A stretch of 64,000 bases of DNA from Urechis unicinctus (GCA_034190875.2 CM067353.1:37594642-37658641); one strand, 5' to 3'. Positions 11,400-27,600 are shown, counted from the stretch's first letter. Translations and numbers: made by a program. The notes: a model not told the origin generated them from the sequence alone.

Positions 11400-14300
11400 T
11401 TTGTAAAACCATAAGTTTTTTGGGCCTATCAGCGACTGTGAAGTATTTTAATATTGAGTCGGAAGAAATAAAAGTCAAGAAGGGGTAGGGAGAAGATGTA
11501 AACCAATGTGAACAGCGAGACATAGAAGCAGTTGGAAATCTTTCTTTTCCTGCAGTACTTCTGCAATTCGAAAGATGTCTGCCAACAAGAAGTCACACGA
11601 ACAAGGAAAACTGTTAGCGATAATTGAATTTGTACCAAGCTATTGTACATCCGTGTTTGGACTTTGATGAAGTTGTAAAACTAATCAATAAAGTCATGAT
11701 TTTCCCATCTTTGAAAATATGCCAAGATATAATTGTATCAAAGTGATCTCACAGAAATCTCACGCTGTTATTTCATGCAGGTGGAAGGCAAAGGAAGTTA
11801 ATAGTTTATTCTTACTGCGCCTTAGCTCCCTCATGTAGGGCTGTTATTACATATTATTAAATAAAGGGTTTGATGTCCAATGCAGACGCGAAGAATTAGC
11901 AAAATACCAAATAATTGATGAATCGCAAGCGTTTTGAATCGCAATATTTTCCCATTACGCATTTGCCAAAGTTTCAATGTTGGCCACAAAATGAGCATTT
12001 TAGTAAATAAAGACAATCAATCGCTGTATGGTTGATGGATGAAGAGGCCATTTAACTTTCCTTGGATTTTCACAGATCAGCTCATTGCCATCAAATTAAA
12101 TATCCAACTTTCTGCGATTACAAAGAGCAGAATGCCAAATGGTTTATTCAAATTTAACAGAAATTTTAGTAGATACGTTATCAAAAATCCTTAGGGTACT
12201 TTATCCATAGGGTATCAATTTCATTAATATTGCGACAATGTAGAATGTTTATGTCTTAATTATTCACACCACATGTTTTGTTCGAGCAAAAGGTGCAAGG
12301 GGCGTTAGCCATAAAATCAATATACATACAAATACTCAATGCCATTGGTACTTTGTCCTGACCTGTCACGCGCATAACTCCTTGCAATCTGCTGTCTGAG
12401 CAGCCACACCCTTTATTCAGGATAGCGCAATCTCCCACCATGAATGTATCAATAATTAACAACTCCATGCCTCTTACTCTTTTATGAGTTACATGCCAAC
12501 CCGGCTAGTTAAAGAGTAACACGTGCAACTTTTGTCACTTGCCCAAATTGCACATCCTTGCTCTGTACAGTGACGAATATTCGCTCTTCATCCGTATCCT
12601 GTATGTATGTATGATATGTGTATTTTAATTTTATATTATCTGAAATGAATAGGTTAACTATATTTCATACTCTCTAGCCGTAACTTACCAGCCTGGAGAC
12701 GTTTATTGTGCAATAGATAACATATAACGCATGCTTGGCGCAATATTATCTGACATTACGACATTAAATGACTATTTTTATATGTTATATGGTGGACTCA
12801 ACGAGTCAGTTTTGCGGAGATTTAACTATAAATTACAGTCTAGACTATTTGGATTTATAATGGCTACAGCATTACAACATTGGTAAACTGAATGCATAAA
12901 TAATAACTTAGAGCTCCAACTACGAAGCCATATATATGAAAGAGATAATTCAGAACGAATGCGTGCAAAAGTATCAGCGCTACTGTATTTAAGCATTGTA
13001 TAATATGGCACCAAACTATCAAGCCCAAGCAAGGTTTTGTTTGAATTCAGTTAATCAGGTTTATGATTAATAATTCGGCTTAAAAATATTGGAAAAACTG
13101 GACACTGACTCATGGGCTCATGATATATAGTAGCATGTCCGTAACTTAGTTAAGGTACCAGTGTTTTGAGGCTAACAACTAAAAGTAATTCAATTGTATA
13201 ATCTATTCAGGTATAAAGCAGACTAAGCACTTCGGCTTCATAGCTGTTATTCTAGAGCAAACGTTATAAGATGCTAGTTTTTAATTTACACGTTCCGACT
13301 CCCAAATCTAACATTATCGCTTAAAATAGTGGTATACACCCCACGACGTTTACAATATCGTAGAGCATACAAAACCTAAACTTGAGCCACATTTATTAAT
13401 CATTATGAACAACTATGACTTACATCGGAAGCACCGCATTTTATTATGTGTTATAAATTATCTAATCTTAACTAGTGTAGATAATATATAAAACAAAATA
13501 TACTGCACACTCCATGTATATGATAAACAATTTATTACTAGATGCTATGCGCAATGAGGGTGCAATGAATAACATTTGTGCATAATAGTATCAGCAGTTC
13601 CATTTGGAGATCTACTCAACGTAATGCTATGCGCGTATCATTGATAAGATTTAATTGTTAGTAATTAAAACAGGATAATGCTAACAGCCGTAAATTTAAC
13701 TGCCATGATACCATTTGGATGAAGAAATTGAGTTTAAATAATTAAACAGGATAATGCTAACGCCGTTGTTCACATTTATGAAGAAAAGTAAATTTAACTT
13801 CGCCATGATATATCGCGAACAATTCCTAATTCATATCAAAATTAGAACCCACCTCGACCGACTTATTAATTTTGGCATCATGTTGGAGGAGCGCTATGTC
13901 TAGGCTGACAGAAGATTCAACGTAAGACGATATAGCTCGAATAGCATTAATACATAGATACCTAGTTGCAGTAGCAGATACACTCGCACGAACCAGCCAA
14001 AAAGCAAACAAGCTCAAACTCATACACGCAATTTGCATTGATAACGTCGTTCAAACATACACCGACTTTATGAATTGCTAACACTCACTTGGATCATATT
14101 CCATTGAGATGACATAGCACATATTTTAAACAACGAAAAGAAAGATGACAAACCTAAGTGTTTGCAACGAAAGTGCAATGAGATTCCCGAATAAATTGAC
14201 ACTGTTTTATCAGGGAACAATACCAGTTCCATTATTGTTGGTTCTGATAGCAAAATGCCGTTGTTCCCCGGGTCGGGTTTGTCAACTCATCAATCAACGA

Positions 14301-15524
14301 CCATACAATGACTATTTGGACCCTGCGACAATTTATTTAAGTGAGCGCTTTGTTTCTCTTATAGGTCCAGCCCCTCTAAAACGCTTGTATTCAGCAGCCT
14401 GACAAGCACATAACAATAGCACTACATATTGTCATACATGACATGGTAGTTCAATGCGATTATTACCAGGAGTTGTTCTATTAACACAAGCTACATTACG
14501 CTTTACTTACATGATAATAATCCGAAAAAAATACGAATGTTTAAGCGCTTCTAGCAAAATTGCTAATGATATTTCTTCGCTGTACTGTGACTATATTGAC
14601 ATTATAAACGTGAACTGTTGTTGCTCGAGATTTGCACATTGCATTTCACGTGAGTCGCAATATTGGACGATGTCACTTATTTCATTTTCAGTATCACTGT
14701 CATAGACACTTCCAATGTCAATGTCGAAAATCGTAGAATCACTGAAATTTGATATCGATTACATGTACAAATAGGTTGCGAATGACATGCTGACAATATT
14801 TAGATGCGACTAATAGCATTATGGATTAACCGCAATGCTCATTCGACACATACGTTTGTTGGAAAGCGACAATGCATTCGGCATCAATCCATGTACCAGA
14901 AATTGCAGCCCTAACATTAGTTTGTTCGATATTTTAGCACTCATTATTTCTTAACCACGGCAGAGATACAGCAATTTACATCAAGTAATAACGATTGACG
15001 CATAAAGAAACGATCAATGAGCTGTTTAAAAAATTGCTGCCTTTTAGTTAATATAATGATATTAAATGAGATGACAAGATGTCTTTCTGACTATGCGGCC
15101 GCAAATGCGGTCAACATTCATGGTGAACTGTTCAGCCTACTTAGTTATTTTGTCAAAGCTGTATTGGCTAGTTTTTTCTTTTCCGCACATTTTGAGGTAG
15201 GCTAACGTCAATTGATACGTTGCTGTGAATGAGAGCCTAACGAGTTCACATTTCTTTTCGCAATTTGAATCGCATTTAAGCATCGACTGCCACTGAATGT
15301 AATTTGTAAGGGTAGCTAAGTGTCAATGAACAGTTCCGTAGTTGAAAATGATAAACGTTGCGCTTTTACATGGGACAGGCTGAATGTAACGAAAGTCATC
15401 ACGTGATGGCGAATTCTACCAATGAGCGATTTCTCGTGATCGGTAATGCTTTTAACAATGTACTTCGATCTTTGTATATCCTGAAGTTGTGACAACAGCT
15501 GAACAATCGGCACCAAAACAAAAC
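11400..15524. other. Non-coding stretch
   Basis: AT-rich sequence with no recognisable gene, RNA gene or mobile element. Open frames are at most about 85 codons (14145-14402 and 14454-14705, plus strand) and show no known motif. The only structure I can support is the small duplication at 13662-13815. No similarity to repeats A, B or C was found by eye. Confidence 0.5.
13662..13815. repeat. Local tandem duplication, offset 76-97 bp
   Basis: CAGGATAATGCTAAC occurs at 13671 and again at 13747, each preceded by TAATTAAA. AAATTTAACT followed by GCCATGATA occurs at about 13692 and again at about 13789. The offset grows from 76 to about 97 bp, so the second copy carries extra bases. The copies remain close, suggesting a recent duplication or slippage. 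Confidence 0.7.
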
Positions 15525-16000
15525 GCATTTACTCTCGACTTTGCTCGAGTAATGTGATTATGCTCGACCATACTATATAATGTCAGAGTAAACATGAGTA
15601 TATCTGTTATTGGAGGTAATTTAATACAGCTAAAAGGAAAAGTATGAATATGAATCATCGCACTATTTTTAGAGATGAGAGGGAAGTTTATATGCCAGTA
15701 ATTAAATATTGCGCTCTGATGGATTAGCTTGTTTATTTGCCATTCTCGACTAGGACGCTATAATAAATAATCCCAACAATACAGGAGTATATCTGTTATG
15801 GGACGTAAGGTAATCCCGCGAAAAGAAAAGTATAACTTCAACTCATCACACTATCTCTAGAGATGAAAGTGAAATATAATCTGAGGAAAGATTAATCACT
15901 GCCAATAAATGAACAATGCGTGGTGACGGATGAGTTCTTTCTAATGACAAACTAGGACGCTATAATGGATGATCCCGACGGAAAAAATATCCCCATGGTA
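15525..16000. repeat. Tandem repeat with a period of about 190 bp (2-3 units)
   Basis: AGTATATCTGTTAT at about 15597 recurs at about 15786. GAAAAGTATGAATATGAATC with CATCGCACTAT recurs as a near match with CATCACACTAT about 190 bp later, each followed by AGAGATGA. The boundary block CTAGGACGCTATAAT occurs at about 15750 and 15953, followed by AATCCCAACA and GATCCCGACG. A weaker partial unit precedes at about 15525-15590. Units are about 80% identical by eye. No coding frame spans the units. Confidence 0.75.
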
Positions 16001-16519
16001 TATAATAACATCGTAGTAAGCATAATGTATTTACTATATCTTTACAAATTAGTTTGCAGAAAACCATGTATGCGGCTTTGCAAGTGTGCGTCTAAATACT
16101 TTTTTTTTCGATCGAAGATATCGCTGGGAGAGGATAAAATCATCTTAAGTTTGACCATTCTTGCAGGTTACCCTGGCTTGAGATATTTCTGATCGAACGT
16201 TGCATAAAAAGCTGTATACAACGCAGCTACTTACTTTCATCAACTTACAATCGTTTTTGAAATTAGGTTCTATTGATATCTAGCCAGCTCAAAACAAAAC
16301 GATTTGATAACAGATTCAGATTTACTTTACTACTACATTATCTGAGTGCGCGTTGCGTGTTCGCTAATATTGGCAGTGTTACGCATAAAACGGGGTCACT
16401 CATATATAGGAAATGATCCAGAGCATGACCTCTACAGTGCGGAAAAGGATCAAACAAAGTGAGTCATATATGCATTAGGCTTACAATTACGTGAATTTCA
16501 TGCAACAGACAAATAACAA

Positions 16520-16523
<4 letters not shown>
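16001..16523. other. Non-coding stretch before the first TA array
   Basis: Sequence with no recognisable gene. A 75-codon frame at 15965-16192 overlaps the end of the tandem repeat and has no known motif. The sequence is ordinary AT-rich non-coding DNA leading into the microsatellite. Confidence 0.45.
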
Positions 16524-16588
<65 letters not shown>

Positions 16589-16908
16589 TATATATAAATA
16601 AATATATAAATATATATATATAAATATATATATATACATATATATTTATATGTATATATGTATGAATGTATATATATGTATATATGTATACATATATGAA
16701 TATATATATAAATATATATATATACATACATACATTTATACACATATATATATACGTTTATACATATATATATATATGTATTTATATGCATATATATATA
16801 AATGTGTGGATATATATAATATATATATATATAAATAATATATATATAATATATATCTATATATAAATATATATATATAAATACACATGTATATATATAT
16901 ATATATAT

Positions 16909-16972
<64 letters not shown>
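16524..16972. repeat. (TA)n-rich microsatellite, compound
   Basis: A run of about 450 bp of TA dinucleotides. Both ends are nearly pure TA (16524-16585 and about 16910-16972), and the middle is interrupted by ATAAATA, ATACATA, ATGTATA and short ACAT/ATGT steps. Frames over it translate to alternating Ile and Tyr and are not genes. It is self-complementary and could form cruciforms or hairpins. Confidence 0.97.
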
Positions 16973-16976
<4 letters not shown>

Positions 16977-18049
16977 AGGGTACAATCATGCTGCACTATC
17001 TTCGCTTTTGTAGCGATTTCACCTTGGATAAGGGATAATCAGTTTACAACGACTCTTATGCATTAATAGTACCATTTATACATTGTCTCCTGTGTTATTA
17101 ACAAATTGTCTCTAGTTAAGCTGAACAATGTTGGGTGTTGATTAATTAACCCAGCAATATTGATGTTCGTCAAATAAAATATATTCTTAAGCTTTTAAAA
17201 CCTTGCGAAATGGCAATAACGAAAATGTAATTTTTGTTTCATTGTTTTTTTTTGCTAGGTATGCGATTTCTGTTTAATTTATATTTTTCGTTTTCAAATG
17301 TTGTGCCGTTGATTAGTGGTAAGGTGGTGACGGGTTTTTCCAACGACATATACTAACGAAAGTTATATATTTTCAACAGACACCTAATTGGAAGGAAACT
17401 ATACATATTGATTTAAACAATGGCGCTCAATCGTAAGTCCATAGTAATTAATGCGAACAACAAGTAAGTGTGTTTGGATATACGGACGCATGTGCCGATT
17501 GTTCATCCGAGTAGAAATGTGCACATGATGAATCCATTTCCCATGTTTTGTTAGAATTTTAACACCAGATATTAGTCAACATTTACACATTTGAGGCTTA
17601 ATTTAAATTAATTTAAGTTAAAATGCTAGATAATTTTTAAAATACAACACACCGATTAAGATTTGTATATTCATGCGCATTAACTGTTCTTCTGCATTAT
17701 AACTAGCTTAAAATTTGCACATGTTGACATCTGCTCATCAAACATTTAATAACGTTTGTGTCACAGTGTTAAATATTTCACTTGGTTGTTATGTTCAGCT
17801 GTAGGAACGATTGAAAATTATGTTGATCTATTGTGCAGTTGGGGTTTCCTTAGGGTTTGTTGTTTGAGTATCGCCTGTTTTAAGTGTGGAAACTATACGC
17901 TGCCTAAAGGAACAACGACAAACCTTTCGAACAGTACCGTCGAAACCTCATTAAGTTTGATCAATAGACGTTTTTGACACTTTCGTTGTCATTAAAGTAT
18001 CTCAGTAAGTTTTAGTGGATAGTTTAATTTTGCTGTTAAAATTACTACT
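16973..18049. other. Non-coding stretch
   Basis: AT-rich sequence with no recognisable gene or repeat. A 73-codon frame at 17756-17977 (plus) is Cys-rich but fits no finger pattern that I can name. Similarity to repeat B begins just downstream, at about 18050-18165. Confidence 0.45.
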
Positions 18050-19100
18050 AAAATAAAACAGTGTTTAATGAATTGGGAATTGGGACTTGGAAAGGCAGTG
18101 TAAATACACTATCTCTGCAACCAGTGGTAGTCACACTCTGTTAGCTTAATTCTATACCTAAATTCCCAGTACAATGCTCAGCATTTACAAGCGGAAGCCG
18201 ATAGTGCATTGAAATAGGTTTGTGATTCAATATAGGTTTTGTAACAGTTCATTTGGATTGATCAAAATAAATAACTTTCCGTATATGCATTTATGCTCTG
18301 ATCGGAACGCCATATTGATTCCCGGGCCACGCGTCAAACACTATTCTGCTATATAATATAAGAATCAAATTCAAACATCAATAATCGCGGATCAAATATA
18401 CACGAACGAATTTTGATGCATGATTCTCGACACGAACAAGTCAACACGTTTGTCCGTTTCCACTTGCTTTTTTGCAGACATTAGCTGCTGATGGCTAGGT
18501 TATGAATCATCTTGATGCGTGCAAGTTGTCTAGGGTTAAGCAAGCTAATTGCGGTATAAAGTCTCATTAGCCTCATTTATTTTATGAAATATTGTATCAT
18601 AAATCCCGTCCACGCCGCGTTAAAAGTTTTGCTAGCCGTACCTGCTTAATATCAAAACGGTCGTGCCAGCGAGGTTTTATTGGCTGATCATTCTAGGCCA
18701 TCCGGTTATATTATTATCTGCTATCCATAAATACATTTAATATTTACGCATTTGATACTATATCAACGATCGTATCGACCGTGAGATGCGTGCCACAGAC
18801 GTCGACGGACTTTAACGGCATTTTTGACTCAAGGGGTTTTATACGTCAGAGTGACCAAGCAACCTATAAGCGTAATTTGCTTTATGTTTACCTCGCTATG
18901 CGTCATTTAGGGTTATACTGTAACATACATTATGGGCACATAGAATAATTACGAAGTCAACCCCACTATGTCAACGGATAATTTAGCTGCTAGTAGTTTT
19001 TGTTAGACGCAACATCCCTCTTCACTGAATTGTAAATGATTCTGGTGTTCCCACAAAGCAACGAGTCTAACTTTACTAGATTATTGCTATCATACGTGTA
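18050..19100 (+). repeat. Repeat B, copy 2
   Basis: This copy aligns in the same direction with 55830-56640 and 38040-39070. Anchors include CGGAAGC with GATAGTG near 18193 against 55882, GTTATGAATCATCTTGA near 18500 against 38060, AAATCCCGTCCACGCCGC near 18600 against 38270, GATGCGTGCCACAGACGTCG near 18785 against 38470, and AATTTAGCTGCTAGTAG near 18980 against 39055. It is more diverged than the other long B copies, with large gaps. No coding content is evident. Confidence 0.65.
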
Positions 19101-21981
<2,881 letters not shown>

Positions 21982-22434
21982 CTACAAAATGTGTGACTTT
22001 TGTATAAGAGACGGCTTCTGTTGAAGGCAGCAAGTGAAATGCAGCATAGAGAGAAGTGAATGCAACATAAATTTGAAAAACCTAAAAACTCTCTTGAATT
22101 AAACATTGCATGGTGTCTGCTAAGGACCAAAAGGACGAACTTTTTTTGATTTTATTTTTCAGGATGAATGGGTTTGGTAGACTCAAAAGTACTAATTTTG
22201 GCTTGCCCTTTCTGGGAGCCCATAAAAAAATGGTCACTGTGCCTGAAAACGTCTGCGGCATGTCTTCAACCAATACAATATCACAGCTATCCGCAGACTA
22301 TGCAAAGTCAATCTCACTGGGTCAGTTGAAATCACTTTATCCACATCTCAGATGCCTTCTAAAGGTCAAATAGCTTCCTCATTCCCTAACGTCAGAGTTT
22401 ATATTTCTCCTGATAATATGATTCAGGTGCCAGA

Positions 22435-22680
22435 ATGGGGTACCATAGAGCACTTAACTGCTCTCCTAATCAAACAGCTATGATCCCATTTTTGGGAAAC
22501 ACCATCATCTTATCCGAACCTCACTGTTCAGAAAATAAAGCACCTCAAGGGAGTGTTTTGTCTTCTACTTTGTTCAACGTCTTTATCAATGATATTCCCA
22601 TTCTTATATCTGGTACTGTATATGCTGACGATATTACCATCTAGTCTACTGGCAAATTATCCTCTAGATTAACCAAAACC
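22435..22680 (+). pseudogene. LINE reverse transcriptase core remnant
   Basis: The open frame 22435-22641 (69 codons) reads LGNTIILSEPHCSENKAPQG and then SVLSSTLFNVFINDIPILI and TVYADDITI. These are reverse transcriptase motif 4 (G-V-P-Q-G-S, here A-P-Q-G-S), the LFN-x-x-INDI block of I-type elements, and the catalytic Y-A-D-D box, with both aspartates present. A TAG at 22642-22644 interrupts the expected continuation IWSTGKL, after which the frame continues with the usual Leu-Asn-Lys-Ile and Asp-Trp residues. In intact elements this enzyme copies the element's RNA at the nicked target. The fingers region upstream of 22435 is not recognisable, so the copy is truncated or strongly decayed. The antisense frame at 22641-22991 is a shadow. 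Confidence 0.85.
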
Positions 22681-23194
22681 ATACAAGCACATCTAAATAA
22701 AATAACATTAACAGATTGGCCTCTATATGGGTAGTCAAATTTTCTCACAACGCAATAGCAAAATGTCAGAATGTCACCAACCTCCTCAGATATAAAGCGG
22801 CACTCTATGGGGTGCAAAACTAGCAGACATCCCGCAAAATACACGTCACCCATTCCTTGCAACCTATCCTTTATGGGGTCCCAGCCATAATCTCTGCATC
22901 TCAGACAACCCTCCTCACAATTAGCCACGCTCCGAGCCATTGCAAGAACACACCGACTTAAATCTATAATTTCCACTGGTTTCCCTCCCATACTCCTCCA
23001 AATACCCGAAGCTACACTTAGATATCATGCTAGAGCTGTCACATATCCATCTCCTCAACCTGGTATTCTTACACTTCTCTTTAAATTGAAACTATCAGTA
23101 ATCTCACCACCTCTTTCCCACAACATCTTCCTATCATATCCTTTGTGTCTCATAGTCATTTTTCCTCGTTTGCATCTTTCTAACCCTATTATCA

Positions 23195-23850
23195 ATGCCG
23201 AATTATCATCACAAAATAACTCATGACAATCCTACAATTAATAAATCTCTGACGCTTGAGTTCATTGACAACCTACCCCCTAATTCCACCCACATCTGTG
23301 CAGATGGTTCCAAAAATAATATCAATACTTATTTGGCTCTAACTATTCTGTCGATTCAATACACCAAATCTACCTGAATTCAGCCTTTCTTTTCTATCTT
23401 CACAGCTGAAGCGCTGTTATTCTCAAAGCCTTCATATTCGATCTTAAATATCATTAACCCCATTATTCTTACAGATTCCGTATCAGTCGCTGCAGCTTTT
23501 AAAGGTAAAATCCTAAAACCTTTCATCAGAGATATGTTCTATCTGTTATCCTTACTTTGCTGCCAAAACTTCATTGCTTCAATAATATGGATCCCAGTAT
23601 TGTGGGATCCTAGGAAATGAAATTGCCGATTCAGCAGCTAAACAATTACATGCGGATCCCTTTATTCAACCCATTTTCTCATATAAACACTCACTATCTA
23701 CTCATTAAGGATTTTATTGCCCAAACTTGGCAACGATATTGGAACTCATCAAACTCTTCATATAAACTAATCCAACCAGCAGTAGATTTTAAACCCCAAA
23801 TCTTTCAGACCGATTCCGAATCTCAAGCCTCTCAGAAACTATAAAGCTAA
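23195..23850 (+). pseudogene. LINE RNase H domain and C-terminal block remnant
   Basis: The frame from 23195 reads STHICADGSKNN (usual IYTDGSK, first catalytic Asp). After a TGA at 23375-23377 it continues in the same frame with SIFTAEALLFSKP (catalytic Glu), NPIILTDSVSVAAAF (second Asp), FYLLSLLC and ASIIWIPVLWDP. A frameshift near 23605 leads to GILGNEIADSAAKQL, the usual GIPGNEKADSAAK block with the last catalytic Asp. Another shift gives DFIAQTWQRYWNS and a short stretch fitting the C-terminal Trp-x-x-x-Trp region (23640-23845). All four catalytic acidic positions can therefore be traced, though spread over broken frames. In intact I-type elements this activity removes element RNA from the DNA-RNA hybrid. 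Confidence 0.82.
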
Positions 23851-24159
23851 ACATAGTAACAGCCAAATTCCAAGCTGTATTTTCTGCAAATCCCCGTAAA
23901 TATTTATCATTACATGCTTGTTTGCCCTTGATATTGATCACAGTGTATTGCTCTCATCAACAAACGTAAACAAGCCAAATACTCCCAAAACATTGAAAAT
24001 ATTTTTGCCTATTATAATTATAACTACCGTCATATTCTCAATACCGAACGTTTTGCTATCAACAACTCATTATCACCACTTGCCTCTCATCTTAATTGTT
24101 GTTCTATTAAATTGGCAAGTGCAGTTTGCTTCTGTCCCGCATGAAGTTTTCCCTATTTA

Positions 24160-24680
24160 AGTACCCCATGCGTATCTGAAATGGATCTTAAGGCTTCTAT
24201 TATTCTTACTTTAATGCACTCTAACGGTCCCAAGTGTGTGGAATCCATTTTATTGCACTTTCCTATAACCTTTGTAAGGTGCACAGCATTTACTTTTTCG
24301 GTTCCTATTATTTTAATTAATCAAAAAGGACTATGTCAATATGATCATTCTTATTTGTCCCGTGTTAACCAGATCAATTCCATCGTCTTTCGCTGTACAA
24401 AGCCAAAAGTAGTCGAAATGTTTTGGATAGTAGCATCTAATGACCTAGCTGCGTGCCATTTATGCTTACTTATACATTGTATGATTGGGTGCCATTCTAT
24501 TTACTGGCTTCCTGTTTGCGCGGTAGAATGTGAGAGGTAAGGGGTTGTGACAGGAAATGGAAATCTGGTCGCTCAGACTTATATTTCGCCACGACCTTCA
24601 GCGTTCCGTCCTCTTCTCACATCAGTGTGGTTGTGCCGGTCCTAAGCCTACTCCTCTTCAATGTATGAGTATGAGTAATG
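24160..24680 (+). other. 3' region of the I-type LINE
   Basis: An open frame at 24181-24540 (119 codons) has no recognisable domain and overlaps what is probably untranslated 3' sequence. From about 24530 the sequence is GC-richer, passes through GGAAATCTGGTCGC and CTTCAGCG, then GTGTGGTTGTGCCGG and CCTAAGCCTACTCC, and ends in ATGAGTATGAGTAATGA (24664-24680). That resembles conserved 3' ends and tails of I-type elements. No clear target-site duplication was found. Confidence 0.5.
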
Positions 24681-24689
24681 ATATATACA

Positions 24690-27600
24690 AAAAAATAGTT
24701 ATATAAATGGTGTCGAAAAAAAAACAACGACAACATAAATATAGAATCAATCGTTGGAGGAGAAATGACTTACTTATTTCTATATTACTCGAATATGCAG
24801 TCATACGAAAATAATCCAGATTGCTCAATCTGTATGATGATGCCAAACATTAAACTCATTCAAAAAATAATACAAGTTCACTATAATTGCGCGCATTATT
24901 GAACGCATGACATGAAAGCCGTGTTAGACCTGATATTGTATGATTCAAATACTAATCTAAATGTTGATAGAGATACCGTCTGCACATAAAGTCGGCTTAG
25001 CATATTGTGGCAAAGATTGAAGACAGCGTGCCGGAACGCCGGTACTTGCGATGTCGGTGCGCAATGCATTGATATCAAGGCCAATATGATCCGTATTTGT
25101 GTCAAAAAGAGCAACCGCTCTCATGCGTGCAAATACTTCTTACTGTTAATAGCGTTATGCACCATGAGGATGATAGAGCGATGATTTAAAGTGATATCCC
25201 CTTTCATATCTACGGTAATGCTGACATTACTGTCATTCAATCGTTGTAAATATCGCTAAACATTATTCACAGTAACTCTTCTGATGAATTGCAATACAAT
25301 GTTATAAGGCGCCAAATACATCAATACCTAGAGCGGTGAATGTTATTATTACTGCGTTCTGATAAATAAACGGCATTGAGTTTAGTTATCCATCGATTTC
25401 GCCGCTTAAAACAATTTTTTTTATTAATGTTTGCATGTTTACTCTCATGTTATAGAATTTGGAATGGATGCGGATGCGTATTGATAAACATCAAATTTCT
25501 TGCGACCTTGCTGCTCCTAAAGAGCCTATTTAAAGAATGTTCCCTGTACATCGACAATAGCACATCATAGAATCCCAGAGCTCTTTTCATTGAACTGATT
25601 CGCTGTGATGACAAGGGGTGCGCATTAACGCGAGTATTACTCGTTAAGAGCGACATCTCTAGGCTCAAAAGCTTGCCAATCAACGTCTTTTGGTGAATAG
25701 CATTCACCGCTCACGTTCAAACTAAAGAAGTTAATTTCGGATCTGTCAAATGTACAATATGCTTAAGGCAAAATGCAAGGGAGCATTACACAAAACTTTA
25801 TCCCAGTGAGTTATCTAGACACCTGTTTTGGTCAATATAATGTCAGAATCTGGTGTTGATATGAATATGCTTAGTATGCAGTTTACGCTATCAAGAGAAC
25901 GGGGGTGTATTATGGTTATCTTCAGTCTCCTGTAGATTTCACTGTGTGGTATTATGTTGCCATCCATGATATCTCAAATTAACCATCAAAGAGATCATAG
26001 CTTCGCTAAAAGGGTTCACTTCGAATCACAGTGCGGTAAATAAGACATTTAGGTACACACACGTCCGTCATCAGATGACGCTGCCATAAAAATCGAAAGT
26101 CTCTGGGCTCGGCAGCTCCATACTGAACCGTTATCTAACCTTGGCACCAATATCGGCATAATCTTTTGCAACGAGCAACAGAAAGCAAGAAAATTTATGT
26201 GGTAATGAAATTAATATATGTGATTGTGGTTTGCATTGGTGACCCGCCGTCTAAGCATGAGGCTTACTTATTAGATTAAAATGCTAGTATTGATTCGGAG
26301 GCTCCAAAAGTTAAATGTTTAATGTTATTGGAGCATTTTAATAAACATACGCCATTGAAGTATTAAATAAGCTTGCATGATCATGTAAGGTTTAAAACTC
26401 ATGCAGACTACCTGGTCTTTACATGCAGTTACTGCGAACATATTTTGATATACCCCTAAGTTGGAGGTGGAGCCATTGTACTGCAACAAACGTTAAAGAG
26501 AATCGAATGACAGTTATTAAACAAGATCTGACATTTCCGTATATTATATAATCATTTGAATGAGCAAGTTTGCGATGCGAATGAAAACAAAGCTAAACTA
26601 ACAAAGTGTAGCACTTTGCACATGTCATTTATAATAAGTAGGCGATATTGCTATGTAAACTCAGAAAACAACGCTCCTACTAACCGGATATGATGCATGG
26701 CAAACTAACACTGACGGCAATAAAGATCAAACAAATAGGTAGTCATATATTGCATCGGTAAGAACATAAAGGTCGTTTGCGATTGAAGGTAAAATATCGG
26801 GGTTTTATAGATTGCTGTTGGACATTAAGCCCCAGACAATCAGATACCTTTTTGAAGCAGATGGTACCCCCGCCATGGCTACGTCCACATACGACACGTC
26901 TGGTTTCATGAGGTTTGTTAATTGGCACTAGTATTTGCCATTCAAGCTTTTAGGAACTAGTCGTAGCACAACTGTACTTGGGCTAAGCTGATGGGAGATA
27001 CATTTTATATTAGGAACTATAAATGCACTGATTGCCCTTCAATAAATAAAACGAAAAAGAAAATTCCATGACGCTCCCTGCAAAAATGTGAGGCTTTAGC
27101 AGCCTTCAGTAAATGTCATCGCACACTTGGACCACACTTAGGAAGGCACAACTGAGAATTCTGGGAATTGCATGAGACCGCATGAAACATCTACTGGTGA
27201 ATAGATGCAAATGCTACGTGAATACAGGCGCATATATAATTAGCACGGTATAATGAAACAGGTGTCGCAATATTTCGAGAGCTTTGTATTTGCAAACAAC
27301 GCAGCGCCCTATGGGGTTTCGACCAATCTATTTTGACCTCATAGCTCGTTGGATGTTGCACAACTACTTTATCCGAGTTTTTGAAACCTCGCATTTCTCA
27401 CAAATGCATCAACGCCAACAAATATTACTATACTCGGATGGTAAAGATAAAATATACAATCAATCAGTGCCATTGTCAACTTCATTGAATCTGTTGTAAG
27501 CGGGTCCACATCACCATGCCCTTATCTTGTGTTACGTGCCTTCCACAAATGCAGCTCGCCTGTACAACATTTGTATTATATTGGGCTTGCCAGACGTAAA

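Larger units (their letters stand above)
22400..24680 (+). mobile_element. I-clade-like LINE (5'-truncated, decayed)
   Basis: A plus-strand non-LTR retrotransposon remnant. It contains the reverse transcriptase motif block with APQGSVLSSTLFNVFINDI and YADDI (22435-22680), a connecting region (22680-23190), an RNase H domain (23195-23660), the usual C-terminal block (to about 23850) and a long 3' region. A reverse transcriptase followed by RNase H in one reading direction is typical of the I group (I, Nimb, R1, LOA and Ingi). The 3' region near 24540-24650 has a GC-richer motif with GGAAATCTGGTCGC and GTGTGGTTGTGCCGG, of the kind I associate with arthropod I-type elements, and ends in a short ATGAGT-type tail (24662-24677). 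Stops and frameshifts are frequent. The 5' limit is uncertain: 21979-22400 has an open frame of 87 codons but no recognisable domain. No gag-like ORF1 is seen. Confidence 0.8.

Noticed and set aside
8490-11400. Terminal inverted repeats for the CACTA/EnSpm-like element
   Set aside because: I searched by eye for CACT-type ends and a flanking duplication on both sides of the transposase and found none that pair convincingly.
22641-22991. 116-codon minus-strand frame
   Set aside because: It lies antisense to the I-type LINE, whose plus-strand motifs are recognisable on both sides, so it is a shadow frame.
24181-24540. 119-codon plus-strand frame as an independent gene
   Set aside because: It lies between the RNase H block and the 3' tail of the I-type LINE, has no domain and is most likely part of the element's 3' region.
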